A stretch of DNA of 27,169 nt from a virus. Position 1 is the first letter of the stretch. The number at the start of each line of letters is the position of its first letter. The stretch covers positions 1 to 27,169 of the IMG/VR virus record IMGVR_UViG_3300022871_000089. One strand, written 5' to 3'. Shown piece after piece: positions 1-8,137 of this stretch. The notes beneath the pieces are model-generated. The model was not told where the DNA came from, ran no database searches, and worked only from the letters and a program-made list of their open reading frames with translations. Made by a program: the position numbers and the translations under genes.

Positions 1-388
1 ATATAAATATTTTTTTATCAATTTCAATTCTAATTAATTCTTTTTTTAGTTCATCTTTTTCTTTATTTATATCTCTTTCCTTTATTTTAATTTCAACTAT
101 ATTTTTTCTATAATCATAAGACAACATAACCAATGCTTCAAACATAACATTTTGCTCCCTAACTGACTGCCAATATTTCAATGCTGGAGTTGGGAATTTT
201 AAATCATTCAAGACAGATACTTCCATTTCTGTTCTAGTCCTAAACACTTGGGATTTAATAAATGTTTCTTTTAATTCTCCTTTAAGTGGTTCTAAAACAT
301 CTAAATCCATTTTTGTTAAAATTTCTGAATTAGAAATGATACCAAAAGGTGTTTCATCGTATTCTGCTTTTTTTATATTTTTTCCCAT
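1..388 (-). CDS. Partial phage protein of unknown function (5' part only)
   Basis: The frame is open from an ATG at 388 to the left edge, giving at least 129 residues, and the gene continues outside the window. The start follows the stop of the collagen-like fibre gene by a few bases, so it is the next gene of the leftward late operon. The visible end of the protein is rich in Lys, Glu and Ile (IKERDINKEKDELKKEL) and looks like a charged helix or coiled coil. The middle has a short hydrophobic-aromatic stretch (ALKYWQSVREQNVMFEALVM). I do not recognise a family. Its place after the fibre gene suggests a virion-associated or fibre-assembly role, but this is only context. Confidence 0.7.
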   Translation of the reverse strand, partial: MGKNIKKAEYDETPFGIISNSEILTKMDLDVLEPLKGELKETFIKSQVFRTRTEMEVSVLNDLKFPTPALKYWQSVREQNVMFEALVMLSYDYRKNIVEIKIKERDINKEKDELKKELIRIEIDKKIFI

Positions 389-393
389 AATAA

Positions 394-2001
394 TTATTCT
401 CTAACAGCTATATAAACTGTTAATCCTTTAGCAGCTGTTGTATGGATCGTATCAACATCAATTGTAAGAATATCACCAACTGCTAAAGTTGTATCTGTTA
501 AATCTGGTTGAGTAGCTCCTGTGGTTGAAGTCTTTTCTGTAGAATCAATATCTAATTTATTTGTGGTCATTATTGAAGTTCCTCCTAAACTAACATCCAC
601 TACCATAGTTCCTGTAGTTCCTGCCGTTGAATTAGTTGCATAAATATAAAATGGTGCTGAATCACTCTGAAGAATCGTACCAGCAATTGGCGATAACCAG
701 TCACCTCCTATATTTGAAGCCACTTCACAATCTGTTCCTGCTTCAACTAAATTAAATACCAACCATCTAATATTTGCTTCTGAAGCTGTATATTGATCTG
801 GAGCAATTGCTTTTGCTGCTTCAGTTCCTGTATTAATTTCAGCTGCAGATGCAAATGAAGGAGTAGCTCCTGTATATCCTGTATATCCTGTGAACCCAGT
901 ATATCCTGTAAAGTTTCCAGCACCAGTATATCCTGTATAACCCGTTGGACCTGTTGCCCCCGCGGCACCATCTCCTCCGTCAGGACCTGTGTAACCAGTG
1001 TAACCTGTAAAGTTTCCGGCTCCTGTATATCCTGTATAACCAGTTGGACCAGTGTAACCAGTGAAATTACCGGGACCTGTATATCCTGTATATCCTGTTG
1101 GACCGTCAGGACCAGTGTACCCTGTAAAGTTACCGGGACCTGTATATCCTGTATAACCAGTTGGACCGTCAGGACCTGTTGGACCAGTCACTGTTGAATC
1201 AGCTCCTGAATATCCTGTATATCCTGTGTAACCAGTAGCTCCAGTTGGTCCGATTGGACCAGTGTAACCTGTAGCTCCAGTTTCAGCTGCAACTCCTTCA
1301 GGACCTGTATATCCTGTCGGACCAGTTGGACCTGTATACCCTGTAAAGTTACCAGGACCTGTATACCCTGTATAGCCAGTTGGTCCGATTGGACCGTCAT
1401 TACCAATCCACCCAGTTTCTCCTGTATATCCTGTATATCCTGTTGCTCCTGTTGGACCAATTGGACCAGTATACCCAGTTGGACCAACCACTGTTGAATC
1501 AGCTCCTGAATCTCCTGTATATCCTGTGTAACCAGTGTAGCCTGTTGGACCATCAGCTCCTGTATCTCCTGTTGGACCATCATCTCCTGTATAACCTGTG
1601 TATCCAGTCGCTCCGATTGGGCCATCAGGTCCTGTGTCTCCTGTTGGACCATCATCTCCTGTATAACCTGTGTATCCAGTCGCTCCGATTGGGCCTGTGT
1701 AACCAGTGTATCCAGTTGGACCGATTGGACCAGTGTAACCAGTTGCTCCTGTATTAGTAGCAATTCCTTCTGGACCAGTATAACCTGTAGGACCTGTTGG
1801 ACCGGTTGGTCCAATTGGACCTGTAGTTTTTGTATCTACCCAAGCACTTGTATCAGAATCCCAAGTCCAAATAGAATCAGTAGATCCTACCATCGCAAAA
1901 TATCCATCTGCACCTACAGGATAAGCAGTTGCCAAAGCTTCAGGTGTAGCGAACCAACCTAAGTTCATTGGATCTCCTAATTTATTTGATAAATATGTCA
2001 T
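394..2001 (-). CDS. Collagen-like phage fibre protein
   Basis: This 535-aa protein has three parts. Residues 1-60 form a Trp-containing head ([20 protein letters not shown], then [13 protein letters not shown]) of the kind that often joins phage fibres to the virion. Residues about 61-380 are almost pure Gly-X-Y triplets, mainly [10 protein letters not shown] and GPIGPTG, with interruptions such as GPGNFTG and ADSTV. The last roughly 155 residues are a globular Thr/Ala/Asp-rich domain likely to trimerise or bind a surface. Collagen-like triple helices are well known in phage tail and head fibres. The high Tyr content of the triplets (GYT) is unusual. The repeats are nearly identical at DNA level, so length variation by slippage or recombination is likely. 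It lies in the leftward late operon, 16 nt after a 182-aa surface-type protein. Stop TAA. No Shine-Dalgarno sequence is visible. Confidence 0.9.
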   Translation of the reverse strand: MTYLSNKLGDPMNLGWFATPEALATAYPVGADGYFAMVGSTDSIWTWDSDTSAWVDTKTTGPIGPTGPTGPTGYTGPEGIATNTGATGYTGPIGPTGYTGYTGPIGATGYTGYTGDDGPTGDTGPDGPIGATGYTGYTGDDGPTGDTGADGPTGYTGYTGYTGDSGADSTVVGPTGYTGPIGPTGATGYTGYTGETGWIGNDGPIGPTGYTGYTGPGNFTGYTGPTGPTGYTGPEGVAAETGATGYTGPIGPTGATGYTGYTGYSGADSTVTGPTGPDGPTGYTGYTGPGNFTGYTGPDGPTGYTGYTGPGNFTGYTGPTGYTGYTGAGNFTGYTGYTGPDGGDGAAGATGPTGYTGYTGAGNFTGYTGFTGYTGYTGATPSFASAAEINTGTEAAKAIAPDQYTASEANIRWLVFNLVEAGTDCEVASNIGGDWLSPIAGTILQSDSAPFYIYATNSTAGTTGTMVVDVSLGGTSIMTTNKLDIDSTEKTSTTGATQPDLTDTTLAVGDILTIDVDTIHTTAAKGLTVYIAVRE

Positions 2002-2017
2002 GGTATTTTAATTTTAA

Positions 2018-2566
2018 TTATTGATAAAAAGTTGGTAAAGGGCTAAAAGGTGTTTTTGTAGTGTATAAAGCATAAACTCCATAAGTAAGAGTTTCATCCT
2101 CACTACTTGATGTTCCCCATGGGTCTGTTAATGAAGTTTGACTAGATTTTACTACACTTTTAGTTGCTCCACTATCATCAAATGGAACTTGTATTGTACC
2201 GGTACCACTAGTATAATCATCTATTTGAAAAGCTAACCAATAAGTTTCTCCAGCAACTAATGAAATATCCAGTCCTGTTTTAACTTGCCAACCAGCGTTA
2301 GTTGTTCTAACAAAAGTTGATGAACTTAAAAGGTCATCAGGTTTGTTATTATCAGAGTCATGACTGTATATTCCTACATCTGAATCTCCAGAACTTAAAG
2401 TTTCAAAAAAACCATACCACCCAATTTCAACAACTTTATCTATGTTTTCTGGAGCAACAATTTTCATCGCTCTAGCCATATCATCAGATTCTATTCCACT
2501 TGTTTCTGGACTGCTTGTTGGAGCCACTGTTACAAAACCACAATTTGTACCTAATACTAATGTCAT
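2018..2566 (-). CDS. Putative virion surface or fibre-associated beta-rich protein
   Basis: This 182-aa protein is rich in Ser, Thr, Asp and Gly with aromatic strands (WYGFFETL, YWLAFQIDDYTSGTG, YGVYALYTTK). That pattern is typical of beta-sandwich receptor- or carbohydrate-binding modules in phage fibres. There are no signal peptide, transmembrane segment or clear catalytic residues. It sits between a coiled-coil protein upstream and the collagen-like fibre downstream, with spacings of a few bases, so all three probably form one co-transcribed surface or fibre module. I do not recognise a specific family; the fold statement is inferred from composition. Confidence 0.75.
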   Translation of the reverse strand: MTLVLGTNCGFVTVAPTSSPETSGIESDDMARAMKIVAPENIDKVVEIGWYGFFETLSSGDSDVGIYSHDSDNNKPDDLLSSSTFVRTTNAGWQVKTGLDISLVAGETYWLAFQIDDYTSGTGTIQVPFDDSGATKSVVKSSQTSLTDPWGTSSSEDETLTYGVYALYTTKTPFSPLPTFYQ

Positions 2567-2570
2567 ATCA

Positions 2571-3173
2571 TTAAATTTTATTTTTAATTAAACCATGTTT
2601 TTGAGCTTCCATGATCATAGCTGGAACTTTATTGATTACTATATTCGTCTCATAAACATTCTTTTTATTAACCTCTATAATTTCTTCAAGACTCTTCGAA
2701 AGTCCAATTACTAAGTCATCTATTTTCTTTATATTTTCTCCACTAACTTCTGTGACATGACCTACAATGTTATGTAAAAGTAAAGCTTCATCTTTAACTG
2801 TATCAAAAGCAGATAATGCAAAAGAAACATCTTCTTCTAAAGATGCTTTTTGGTCAACAAGAATAGTAATTATTTTACCTAAATTGGTTACTTCAGACTC
2901 TAAAAGAGTTTTTTTAGATTCTAAATTAGCGACTTCTTTTGAGATTAGCAAGGGTAACTTTGCTTCTTGTTTTTCTAACTCGTCAATCCTACCTTGAATA
3001 ACTTTCATCCTGTCGTGTATATCAGTAGATGAAGAAGTTAAATTTATATTTTCTGTTTTTATTTTTTCCTGTTCCAGTTCAAGATTAGAAATTTCAAGAA
3101 GAATAGCATCTCTTTGTCCAGCCCAAGTATTTAACTGGTCTTTTTGTTCTGGTGTTATTTCTTGATCGTTCAT
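2571..3173 (-). CDS. Coiled-coil phage protein of unknown function
   Basis: This 200-aa protein is largely helical. Residues about 20-125 have long heptad-like stretches of Glu, Lys, Leu and Ile (LEISNLELEQEKIKTENINL, IQGRIDELEKQEAKL, ESEVTNLGKIITILVDQKAS), a clear coiled-coil signature. The C-terminal part is also helical, with KKIDDLVIGLSKSLEEIIEV. No membrane segment or enzymatic motif is present. It ends 4 nt before the next gene and starts close to the 109-aa gene upstream. A structural stalk or fibre-chaperone role would fit the location, but nothing in the sequence proves it. Confidence 0.75.
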   Translation of the reverse strand: MNDQEITPEQKDQLNTWAGQRDAILLEISNLELEQEKIKTENINLTSSSTDIHDRMKVIQGRIDELEKQEAKLPLLISKEVANLESKKTLLESEVTNLGKIITILVDQKASLEEDVSFALSAFDTVKDEALLLHNIVGHVTEVSGENIKKIDDLVIGLSKSLEEIIEVNKKNVYETNIVINKVPAMIMEAQKHGLIKNKI

Positions 3174-3185
3174 ATTTTTTATTGA

Positions 3186-3515
3186 TTAATAACGAAGTGA
3201 ATAATGAACTGCCCCTGTGAAAGTACCACCAGTAACAGTTAGTTTGAAATCTTCTCCCGGTCGACATTCAAATCTTGGTCGATTATCTTCTCCGGGTTCA
3301 TCTTGAAGAGTAAGTCCTTGTCCTGCATCAAGTGAAAACTTTCCTAACTCTCTTACACCTGCTAAAACAGTAACATCACCAGCAACTGCTAGATCACCAA
3401 TAAGTTCATGGATATAAAGCCATGCACCATCAACTGCTGTAATAATAGCTTTTGTTCCAACTGGAACTGATACAGGAATTGAAATTTTTCTTGTATGAGC
3501 ATCTTGTAAAGTCAT
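3186..3515 (-). CDS. Small beta-rich virion protein (head or fibre accessory)
   Basis: This 109-aa protein has alternating beta-type segments (ISIPVSVPVGTKAIITAVDG, LTVTGGTFTGAVHYSLRY) and no membrane segment. It is the first gene after the major capsid gene, separated by an 86-nt spacer that holds a strong hairpin and a G-quadruplex-type motif. Small beta-rich proteins in this position are often capsid decoration or head-fibre proteins. That role is inferred from position and composition; I cannot name a family. The start lies in an A/T-rich context (AATAAAAAATATATG on the coding strand) without a Shine-Dalgarno sequence. Confidence 0.75.
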   Translation of the reverse strand: MTLQDAHTRKISIPVSVPVGTKAIITAVDGAWLYIHELIGDLAVAGDVTVLAGVRELGKFSLDAGQGLTLQDEPGEDNRPRFECRPGEDFKLTVTGGTFTGAVHYSLRY

Positions 3516-3551
3516 ATATTTTTTATTATTAAATTGATAAAAGAGTAGTTA

Positions 3552-3586
3552 CCCTACCCAACCCTATTCCCGAAAATCGGGAATAG
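3552..3586 (-). promoter_or_regulatory. Hairpin plus G-quadruplex motif downstream of capsid gene
   Basis: A perfect 10-bp inverted repeat (CTATTCCCGA, loop AAA, TCGGGAATAG; 3564-3586) begins 16 nt after the capsid stop codon. On the transcribed strand it runs into four GGG tracts (pairing with CCC at 3552-3554, 3557-3559, 3562-3564 and 3569-3571) with loops of 4, 2 and 2 nt, a textbook G-quadruplex pattern. No U-tract follows, so it is not a classical intrinsic terminator. It may stabilise the 3' end of capsid mRNA or attenuate transcription. Confidence 0.6.
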
Positions 3587-3601
3587 AATGGAAAGACTAG
3601 C

Positions 3602-4639
3602 TTATACGGTGGCACCGTCGCCATCGCTCCACATCCATCCCCTCAAGTCGCTCGCACCCATAACTGCAAGTGAGTTAAAGTTCAAAACTAAATCTTGGTT
3701 TCCTAGCAAGTCAATTACTGCTGGTTCTGCTCTTGTAGGAAGAGCTTCGATGTAAAGGAATCCGAAATCTTGATTCATCATCTTTGAATCACACATTCCC
3801 CACATAAGACCATCCATAGCCAAGTTTTGGTATGGAGACAACTCTACAACTTTGAAAGTATCAGTAGCCGGAGAGTTATTAAATACATTAGTTTGTTGTG
3901 GAGCAATACCTTTATCAATTGTGCTCTTAATAGTTTTAGCAAATTGAGCGGTTGTTGAACCTCTTCTACAAATTAAAGTATCCAAGTCGGAAATCATTGG
4001 ATTTCCTCGTCCATCTTTCTTTAATGAGTGCAATCTTCGTGCAGCCAATAAAGATGAGTAAGTAAATTGAGGTGAGCTTGTAGCACCATCCACAATAACA
4101 TTTGACCAAGCTGTTCCACCATCTTCACGAGGGTGAGCTTGTGTCCAGTATTCAACTGCATCAGCACCAACTGTTGAAATAGTTTGTGTTGATCCTACAC
4201 CGTTTATAGGTGTCCAAGCGAATGAAGTTGTAAAACCTTGTGACAAAAGAGCTTGTGCAAGATAGTTCTTAGCATGTTCAATCGCATTTTTTCCTTCAAG
4301 AACTTTTGATTTAACAGAGCTTTTAATTTTAGCTGCTGCTGATTCGAAAAGAAAGAAATTTGTTTGGAATGTTAATCGAACTTTCTTAGTAAAGTGCATT
4401 TGGGTATAGTTTTTGGAGTACCCTTGAATTGGTGCATCTGAAGCTCCTATTCCTCCGTCTGGGATTATTTGAGCCATTCCTAAACCTGTAACTCCTACAT
4501 CTGTGTAAATTCTTTCACTGTTGTCAACTTTGTGCATGAAATCTAAATACTCAGATTTAACTGTAGGTGAAACCTTAGGAGAAACATGTTTTAAAACATT
4601 GTTTACAATAGTCGCATAATCATTAATTGTTCCAATCAT
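3602..4639 (-). CDS. Major capsid protein (probable)
   Basis: This 345-aa protein is assigned by length, by context after scaffold-like and decoration-like genes, and by sequence character. It has an N-terminal helical arm, a long helical stretch rich in Ala/Lys (SAAAKIKSSVKSKVLEGKNA, near residues 103-122) resembling an HK97-fold spine helix, and a C-terminal mixed beta region. No signal peptide or enzyme motif is seen. The N-terminus (MIGTINDYATIVNNVLKHVS) and aromatic strands are typical of phage capsid subunits with this fold, possibly near the N4-type group. That subgroup is uncertain. A stable hairpin follows its stop, as expected for a highly expressed gene. Start ATG at 4639 in an A/T-rich context without a Shine-Dalgarno sequence. 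Stop TAA. Confidence 0.8.
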   Translation of the reverse strand: MIGTINDYATIVNNVLKHVSPKVSPTVKSEYLDFMHKVDNSERIYTDVGVTGLGMAQIIPDGGIGASDAPIQGYSKNYTQMHFTKKVRLTFQTNFFLFESAAAKIKSSVKSKVLEGKNAIEHAKNYLAQALLSQGFTTSFAWTPINGVGSTQTISTVGADAVEYWTQAHPREDGGTAWSNVIVDGATSSPQFTYSSLLAARRLHSLKKDGRGNPMISDLDTLICRRGSTTAQFAKTIKSTIDKGIAPQQTNVFNNSPATDTFKVVELSPYQNLAMDGLMWGMCDSKMMNQDFGFLYIEALPTRAEPAVIDLLGNQDLVLNFNSLAVMGASDLRGWMWSDGDGATV

Positions 4640-4669
4640 GATGATATATTTATATTAAATTAATAATTA

Positions 4670-5083
4670 TTAAAGTGTTAAGAATCTTCCGATAATTAGT
4701 TTATCTGAAGCATCTCCATAAGGTTCGACCTGTTGAACAATACCAGTAGCTGAAGTAGTACCAGTGTTGTTAACCTCTGTTGAATCTGTTAACACCATTG
4801 CTTGCCCGTTATGGGTAGAATCGGAGTTATTGGTTACTGGGAAGATATAAGTATCTTCGTCAGTTGGGACTATATAAGTAACACGTAAATCTGCATCAGC
4901 TGCAACGATACTTTCGTTACATACACCTAACAAATCAGCCGCAACGGTTCCGCTGTCGGCTGCTACAGCAAGACCAGCTGTTTGAGCTAGGATCTCTCCT
5001 AACACTGTAACTGTTCCTGTTGCTTTGTCAGTTTCTCTAAGTTCTCGTGTATTCTTTATAGTAGCTTGTTTTATTACTGTCAT
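4670..5083 (-). CDS. Putative capsid decoration or stabilisation protein
   Basis: This 137-aa, Ala/Thr/Val-rich protein has many short beta strands (TGTVTVLGEILAQTAGLAVA, LRVTYIVPTDEDTYIFPVTN) and ends in LIIGRFLTL. Its position directly before the capsid gene and after the scaffold-like gene is the usual place for a head decoration protein, and its size and beta character fit. No motif gives a firm family assignment. Spacing to the capsid gene is about 30 nt, so both are likely on the same transcript. Confidence 0.7.
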   Translation of the reverse strand: MTVIKQATIKNTRELRETDKATGTVTVLGEILAQTAGLAVAADSGTVAADLLGVCNESIVAADADLRVTYIVPTDEDTYIFPVTNNSDSTHNGQAMVLTDSTEVNNTGTTSATGIVQQVEPYGDASDKLIIGRFLTL

Positions 5084-5109
5084 AAAAAATATTTGGATTA
5101 AGTAGTTCC

Positions 5110-6045
5110 TTAATCGTCAGAGAGAAGTTCGATGGCTTTTTCTTCTGAGAGACCAGTTGCTTTCATCTCATCAATAGATTTCTGCATTTCTGGTGAATAT
5201 TCAGTTTTTGCTACTGTCCCACCCGGAAACTGCATAGCATTAACTTTATTCTGAACATCAGCTCCTTTTAGTACTCTTTCGGTAATAGTTTCCGAAGGTT
5301 TAAACATGCTTTCCTGAGCTAGTTCTAAGACTGTCATTAATTCTTTTCCACTCTTGTTTTGCCAATTGTAGTTAGAATCAACGAAATCAAAAAATACTTC
5401 TCTTGTGTCTACATCTTTAAGTTCAGAATGTCTATCAACAAAGGAATTAAGGGTTGCTTTTACATCACTAGCTAGTCGTTCTTTTTGGATAATCTCTTGA
5501 ATATCCTCCTTAGTCGCACCACCTAGTTCTTTAAGTCGTTCTTTATCAGCTGCTAAAGCTGGATCTTCTTCTATCTTTTCTGGAACCACATCACTCTTTT
5601 CATTGAGTGGGTTTATAATTTTATCCGTACCGTTTAGGTTTTTTAATTGCCCTTTGGTAGTCTGGATGTCCTTAGTTATCTCGTCTTTCTGTTCATCTGT
5701 CTTAGCAAGTTTACGTTTTTTCACCAAATCCATAAGTTCAATCCGTTTCTCGTAAGATTCGTCTGATTCGAACTTACCCTTATTTGGTATACGATAATCG
5801 TACTCGCCTTCTACCTTTTCAGGTTCAACGATTGGAGGGTTGCTGGGATCCTCCGGTACAGGAGTTTCAGGAGTTACCTCCGTCTTCTCTTCAACCTTGA
5901 CTTCTTCCTTTTTTTCAGGAACAAGTTCATTTCCAGCTTTCACCGAGTTTATTGAATCCTCAAGAGCTTTATCGAGTTCTGATTCATCTTCAACTACTGG
6001 TGCTATAGGTTCTTCTACAACCTCTTCTTTATTTATTTCTTCCAT
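5110..6045 (-). CDS. Scaffold-like acidic capsid assembly protein
   Basis: This 311-aa, highly charged protein has an N-terminal acidic and Pro/Val-rich low-complexity half (EEVVEEPIAPVVEDESELDK, PETPVPEDPSNPPIVEP) and a helical C-terminal half (SPEMQKSIDEMKATGLSEEKA). This composition, the lack of membrane or enzyme motifs and the place just upstream of decoration-like and capsid genes match phage scaffolding proteins. The gene has its own promoter (TTGCTT, 17 bp, TACAAT) about 45 bases upstream. It also has one of the few Shine-Dalgarno-like sequences in the window (AAAGGA), part of which is paired in a hairpin. The scaffold function is inferred. Confidence 0.75.
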   Translation of the reverse strand: MEEINKEEVVEEPIAPVVEDESELDKALEDSINSVKAGNELVPEKKEEVKVEEKTEVTPETPVPEDPSNPPIVEPEKVEGEYDYRIPNKGKFESDESYEKRIELMDLVKKRKLAKTDEQKDEITKDIQTTKGQLKNLNGTDKIINPLNEKSDVVPEKIEEDPALAADKERLKELGGATKEDIQEIIQKERLASDVKATLNSFVDRHSELKDVDTREVFFDFVDSNYNWQNKSGKELMTVLELAQESMFKPSETITERVLKGADVQNKVNAMQFPGGTVAKTEYSPEMQKSIDEMKATGLSEEKAIELLSDD

Positions 6046-6053
6046 ATTATTAT

Positions 6054-6072
6054 CCTTTCGTATCGTGAAAGG
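6054..6072 (-). promoter_or_regulatory. Hairpin enclosing Shine-Dalgarno of scaffold-like gene
   Basis: On the coding strand CCTTTC (pairing arm), a 7-nt loop and GAAAGG form a 6-bp stem, and the second arm is the ribosome-binding AAAGGA, 8-9 nt before the ATG at 6045. Folding would hide the site, so translation of the scaffold-like gene may be controlled by RNA structure. The pairing is seen; the regulation is inferred. Confidence 0.45.
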
Positions 6073-6089
6073 GACCGATGGTTAATTAA

Positions 6090-6118
6090 ATTGTATATTG
6101 AATAAAAAATAAAAGCAA
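6090..6118 (-). promoter_or_regulatory. Leftward promoter for scaffold-like and capsid genes
   Basis: On the leftward strand: -35 TTGCTT (6118-6113), a 17-bp spacer, and -10 TACAAT (6095-6090). Predicted start of transcription near 6083, giving a leader of about 38 nt before the ATG at 6045. The -35 box has the TTGC form shared by six other promoters in this window. Confidence 0.6.
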
Positions 6119-6138
6119 ATTATCTCACACTAAATTAG

Positions 6139-6678
6139 TTATCTATCTGTGTATTTCACAAATGTCTGTATTTTTTCTAGCTTACCTCTTAATGAATCCA
6201 AGTTAACTGATCCCTCATTTAAGAATGAGATAGCATGTTTCTGGAAATCACCTTTAATTGAGTTATTGTTCTCACCGATTGATGTTGAATACTTAATTGG
6301 AACAATTATGATATAAACTTCCTTATCTAATTGTCTATAGAACAAAATATTGTCTTCTGGTTTGAATACTTTATTAAATACTTCCAATAAATCCTCTCTA
6401 TCCACAGCTTTTCCACAAGTATTTTCAAAACTTGGAAGTACAACTCCTTCAAAAAAATAATCTTCTTTTTTAACTATTTTTCCTAAGGTGTTAAATAAAA
6501 CTACTGTTTTTTCTTCAACTTTTGCAACTGGCGGTGTAACTGGTTCTATTGGAGCAACTGGTTCTATTGGAGCAACTGGCTCAACTGGAACCACTGGATC
6601 AACTATAGGTTTAACATCAACTAAAGGTTTAACTACTTTTTTAACTACTTTATCTTTTACTACTTTTTTTTCTGTCAT
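6139..6678 (-). CDS. Phage protein with Pro-Val-Glu repeat linker
   Basis: This 179-aa protein starts with a Lys/Val-rich segment (TEKKVVKDKVVKKVVKPLVD), followed by short repeats of the form EPVAPIEPVAPIEPV (residues about 20-50). A more ordinary alpha/beta C-terminal domain follows, with YIIIVPIKYSTSIGENNNSI and LRGKLEKIQTFVKY. The N-terminal part looks like an extended, flexible linker. I do not recognise the C-terminal domain. It lies between the scaffold-like gene and a 38-aa acidic gene in the leftward operon. A hairpin (CGGT, loop AGGATA, ACCG) just before its ATG carries an AGGA ribosome-binding-like sequence in the loop. Confidence 0.7.
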   Translation of the reverse strand: MTEKKVVKDKVVKKVVKPLVDVKPIVDPVVPVEPVAPIEPVAPIEPVTPPVAKVEEKTVVLFNTLGKIVKKEDYFFEGVVLPSFENTCGKAVDREDLLEVFNKVFKPEDNILFYRQLDKEVYIIIVPIKYSTSIGENNNSIKGDFQKHAISFLNEGSVNLDSLRGKLEKIQTFVKYTDR

Positions 6679-6727
6679 ATTATTACGGTTATCCTACCGA
6701 TTAAGGTTTTATTTTAATAAATTTCTA

Positions 6728-6844
6728 TTATAGAAATGAAGGAACTCTTTCAACTGGAACTTCTTCAACTACTGTATCATTTGTTCCTTCTTCATTTTCA
6801 ACAACTTCTTCTCCTTCTACTGTTGTATTTTCATCTGGGTTCAT
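6728..6844 (-). CDS. 38-aa acidic peptide
   Basis: A short open frame from ATG at 6844 to TAA at 6728. It encodes a very acidic peptide with many Glu and Val (NPDENTTVEGEEVVENEEG) and ends in VERVPSFL. It fits the spacing of the operon, 4 nt before the 156-aa gene's end region, and fills a gap that would otherwise be empty. The start context AAAATTATG is the same as for neighbouring genes. Function unknown; the acidic stretch resembles the start of the scaffold-like protein. Confidence 0.5.
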   Translation of the reverse strand: MNPDENTTVEGEEVVENEEGTNDTVVEEVPVERVPSFL

Positions 6845-6848
6845 AATT

Positions 6849-7319
6849 TTATTTTAATTTTAAATTTTTAAATGATTTATAAAACTTACTTATATAATTT
6901 GTCATGTCAGGTTTAATTTTAGCTCTGACTTCTTTTATATATTCTTTCGTCAAAACTATTCTTGGTATATCTTTATCTATTTTCGCAATTTTATAAGCTT
7001 CTTCTATTAATGCAAATTCAAGAGGATATGGATGTTTGTAATTAAGATTAATCTTATCACCTTTTTTCATATCTTTATCAAGAACACATTCTAGTTGCCT
7101 ACCGACCTCGACAACACTAATTCTATCAGACTCTACAAATGTAGCTTCTAATGTATTTGAATTTACTCCACCAATAAGCATAGAAGACATCTCTTCTGAA
7201 CTAATCTCGAACTCATCACCATTCTTGGTGATAAACTTCATTAGCTTATCCTTAATAGCCTTAGGTGAGTAACCTATCTGAACTGTATAATTTTTCTTTT
7301 TTATTTCTCTAGGTATCAT
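6849..7319 (-). CDS. Phage protein of unknown function (156 aa)
   Basis: I place the start at ATG 7319, directly after the stop of the upstream gene (ATAATATG context), instead of at an in-frame ATG at 7370 that would overlap that gene by 50 nt. The protein is soluble, Lys- and Ile-rich, with a probable beta-rich N-terminal half (KNYTVQIGYSPKAIKDKLMK, FEISSEEMSSMLIGGVNS) and a helical C-terminal half (EFALIEEAYKIAKIDKDIPR). No known motif. It lies in the portal-to-scaffold interval, where head-completion or internal virion proteins are common. Confidence 0.7.
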   Translation of the reverse strand: MIPREIKKKNYTVQIGYSPKAIKDKLMKFITKNGDEFEISSEEMSSMLIGGVNSNTLEATFVESDRISVVEVGRQLECVLDKDMKKGDKINLNYKHPYPLEFALIEEAYKIAKIDKDIPRIVLTKEYIKEVRAKIKPDMTNYISKFYKSFKNLKLK

Positions 7320-7320
7320 A

Positions 7321-7572
7321 TTATTTTGGATCATGTGCACCACCTTTTCTAATCTCTTCAAGAAGATCAACCATAGATCTAAGCATAGTCCCTTGAACTT
7401 CTAAGGTAACTGCATTTACAATAGTCTCCCATTCTGTTTTTGCTACAATTGGAGTTTGGGCCATACAATCTTTCATCAACTCTATAATAACAGGAGCATG
7501 TTCGCTTTGTGCAAGTAATATCTTTTTTTGTTTTAAATTTTGTTCATTTTCATCCATATATTTATTTTGCAA
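7321..7572 (-). CDS. Small helical phage protein (83 aa)
   Basis: An 83-aa protein, mainly helical (NLKQKKILLAQSEHAPVIIE, QGTMLRSMVDLLEEIRKGG), with no membrane segment or known motif. Its start overlaps the end of the SleB-like gene by 11 nt and its stop lies next to the ATG of the following gene, so translation is probably coupled. Function unknown. Confidence 0.7.
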   Translation of the reverse strand: MQNKYMDENEQNLKQKKILLAQSEHAPVIIELMKDCMAQTPIVAKTEWETIVNAVTLEVQGTMLRSMVDLLEEIRKGGAHDPK

Positions 7573-8131
7573 ATAATTCTCTTAAATTATCATAAGTGAT
7601 TGACCCATCACTATTATGAATATAATAATAAGCACCTTCTGTATTATCTTCGAACTCTCCGTTTCTAACTCTTCTTTTAATATCGTCTACAATGTCATCT
7701 ACCTCTTTCTTTTTTAATTCTGAACCTTGATCTAAAGGATTCGCATATTGATTATATTGATCACCACCGTAAGCTTGATATTGATTTGGCATTGCTAGAA
7801 TTTCACCTATAGTTTTAATCTGACCTCTCCCGGCATATTCTTTTTGTCGGTTTAGTGCAGTGTTAAAAATAACATCAGCTTCCATTTTCTTATCACCGAA
7901 ATCTCTGTTAGAAACCTCTCCATAAATTAGTGGTCTAAGAGCTTCGTAATCTACTTCATTTACAATTGATTCTCTACTATCTTTTTTATAATTTTGTTTT
8001 GGTTCTACTGGTTTAGGTCCGTACATTTGCGGTTTGTTGTATACAGTTTTATTACTAAAAGCATCTGAAAGAGATCCTGAGACTTTCTTTATTCCACTCC
8101 CTATTGAATTATATATATCTCTTAATCCCAT
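7562..8131 (-). CDS. SleB-like cell-wall hydrolase (virion-associated)
   Basis: This 189-aa protein has, at residues about 60-120, the pattern of the SleB/Hydrolase_2 peptidoglycan hydrolase family: RPLIYGEVSNRD with the likely catalytic Glu, then ADVIFNTALNRQKEY, TIGEILAMPNQYQAYGG and QYNQYANP. The N-terminal roughly 55 residues are polar and may anchor the enzyme in the virion. There is no signal peptide. Encoded between portal and capsid genes, it may be a virion-borne enzyme that opens the cell wall during DNA entry, not necessarily a lysis enzyme. The family assignment is from motif recognition only; exact bond specificity cannot be told. Confidence 0.65.
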   Translation of the reverse strand: MGLRDIYNSIGSGIKKVSGSLSDAFSNKTVYNKPQMYGPKPVEPKQNYKKDSRESIVNEVDYEALRPLIYGEVSNRDFGDKKMEADVIFNTALNRQKEYAGRGQIKTIGEILAMPNQYQAYGGDQYNQYANPLDQGSELKKKEVDDIVDDIKRRVRNGEFEDNTEGAYYYIHNSDGSITYDNLRELFAK

Positions 8132-8137
8132 ATTATT

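Noticed and set aside
747-1814. Several open frames overlapping the collagen-like gene on both strands
   Set aside because: Repetitive Gln/Leu/Asp-rich products arise from the triplet repeats read in other frames.
6488-6733. Rightward frame encoding GSIGATGSIGATGSTG
   Set aside because: Antisense of the Pro-Val repeat linker in the 179-aa gene; resembles collagen only because of that complement.
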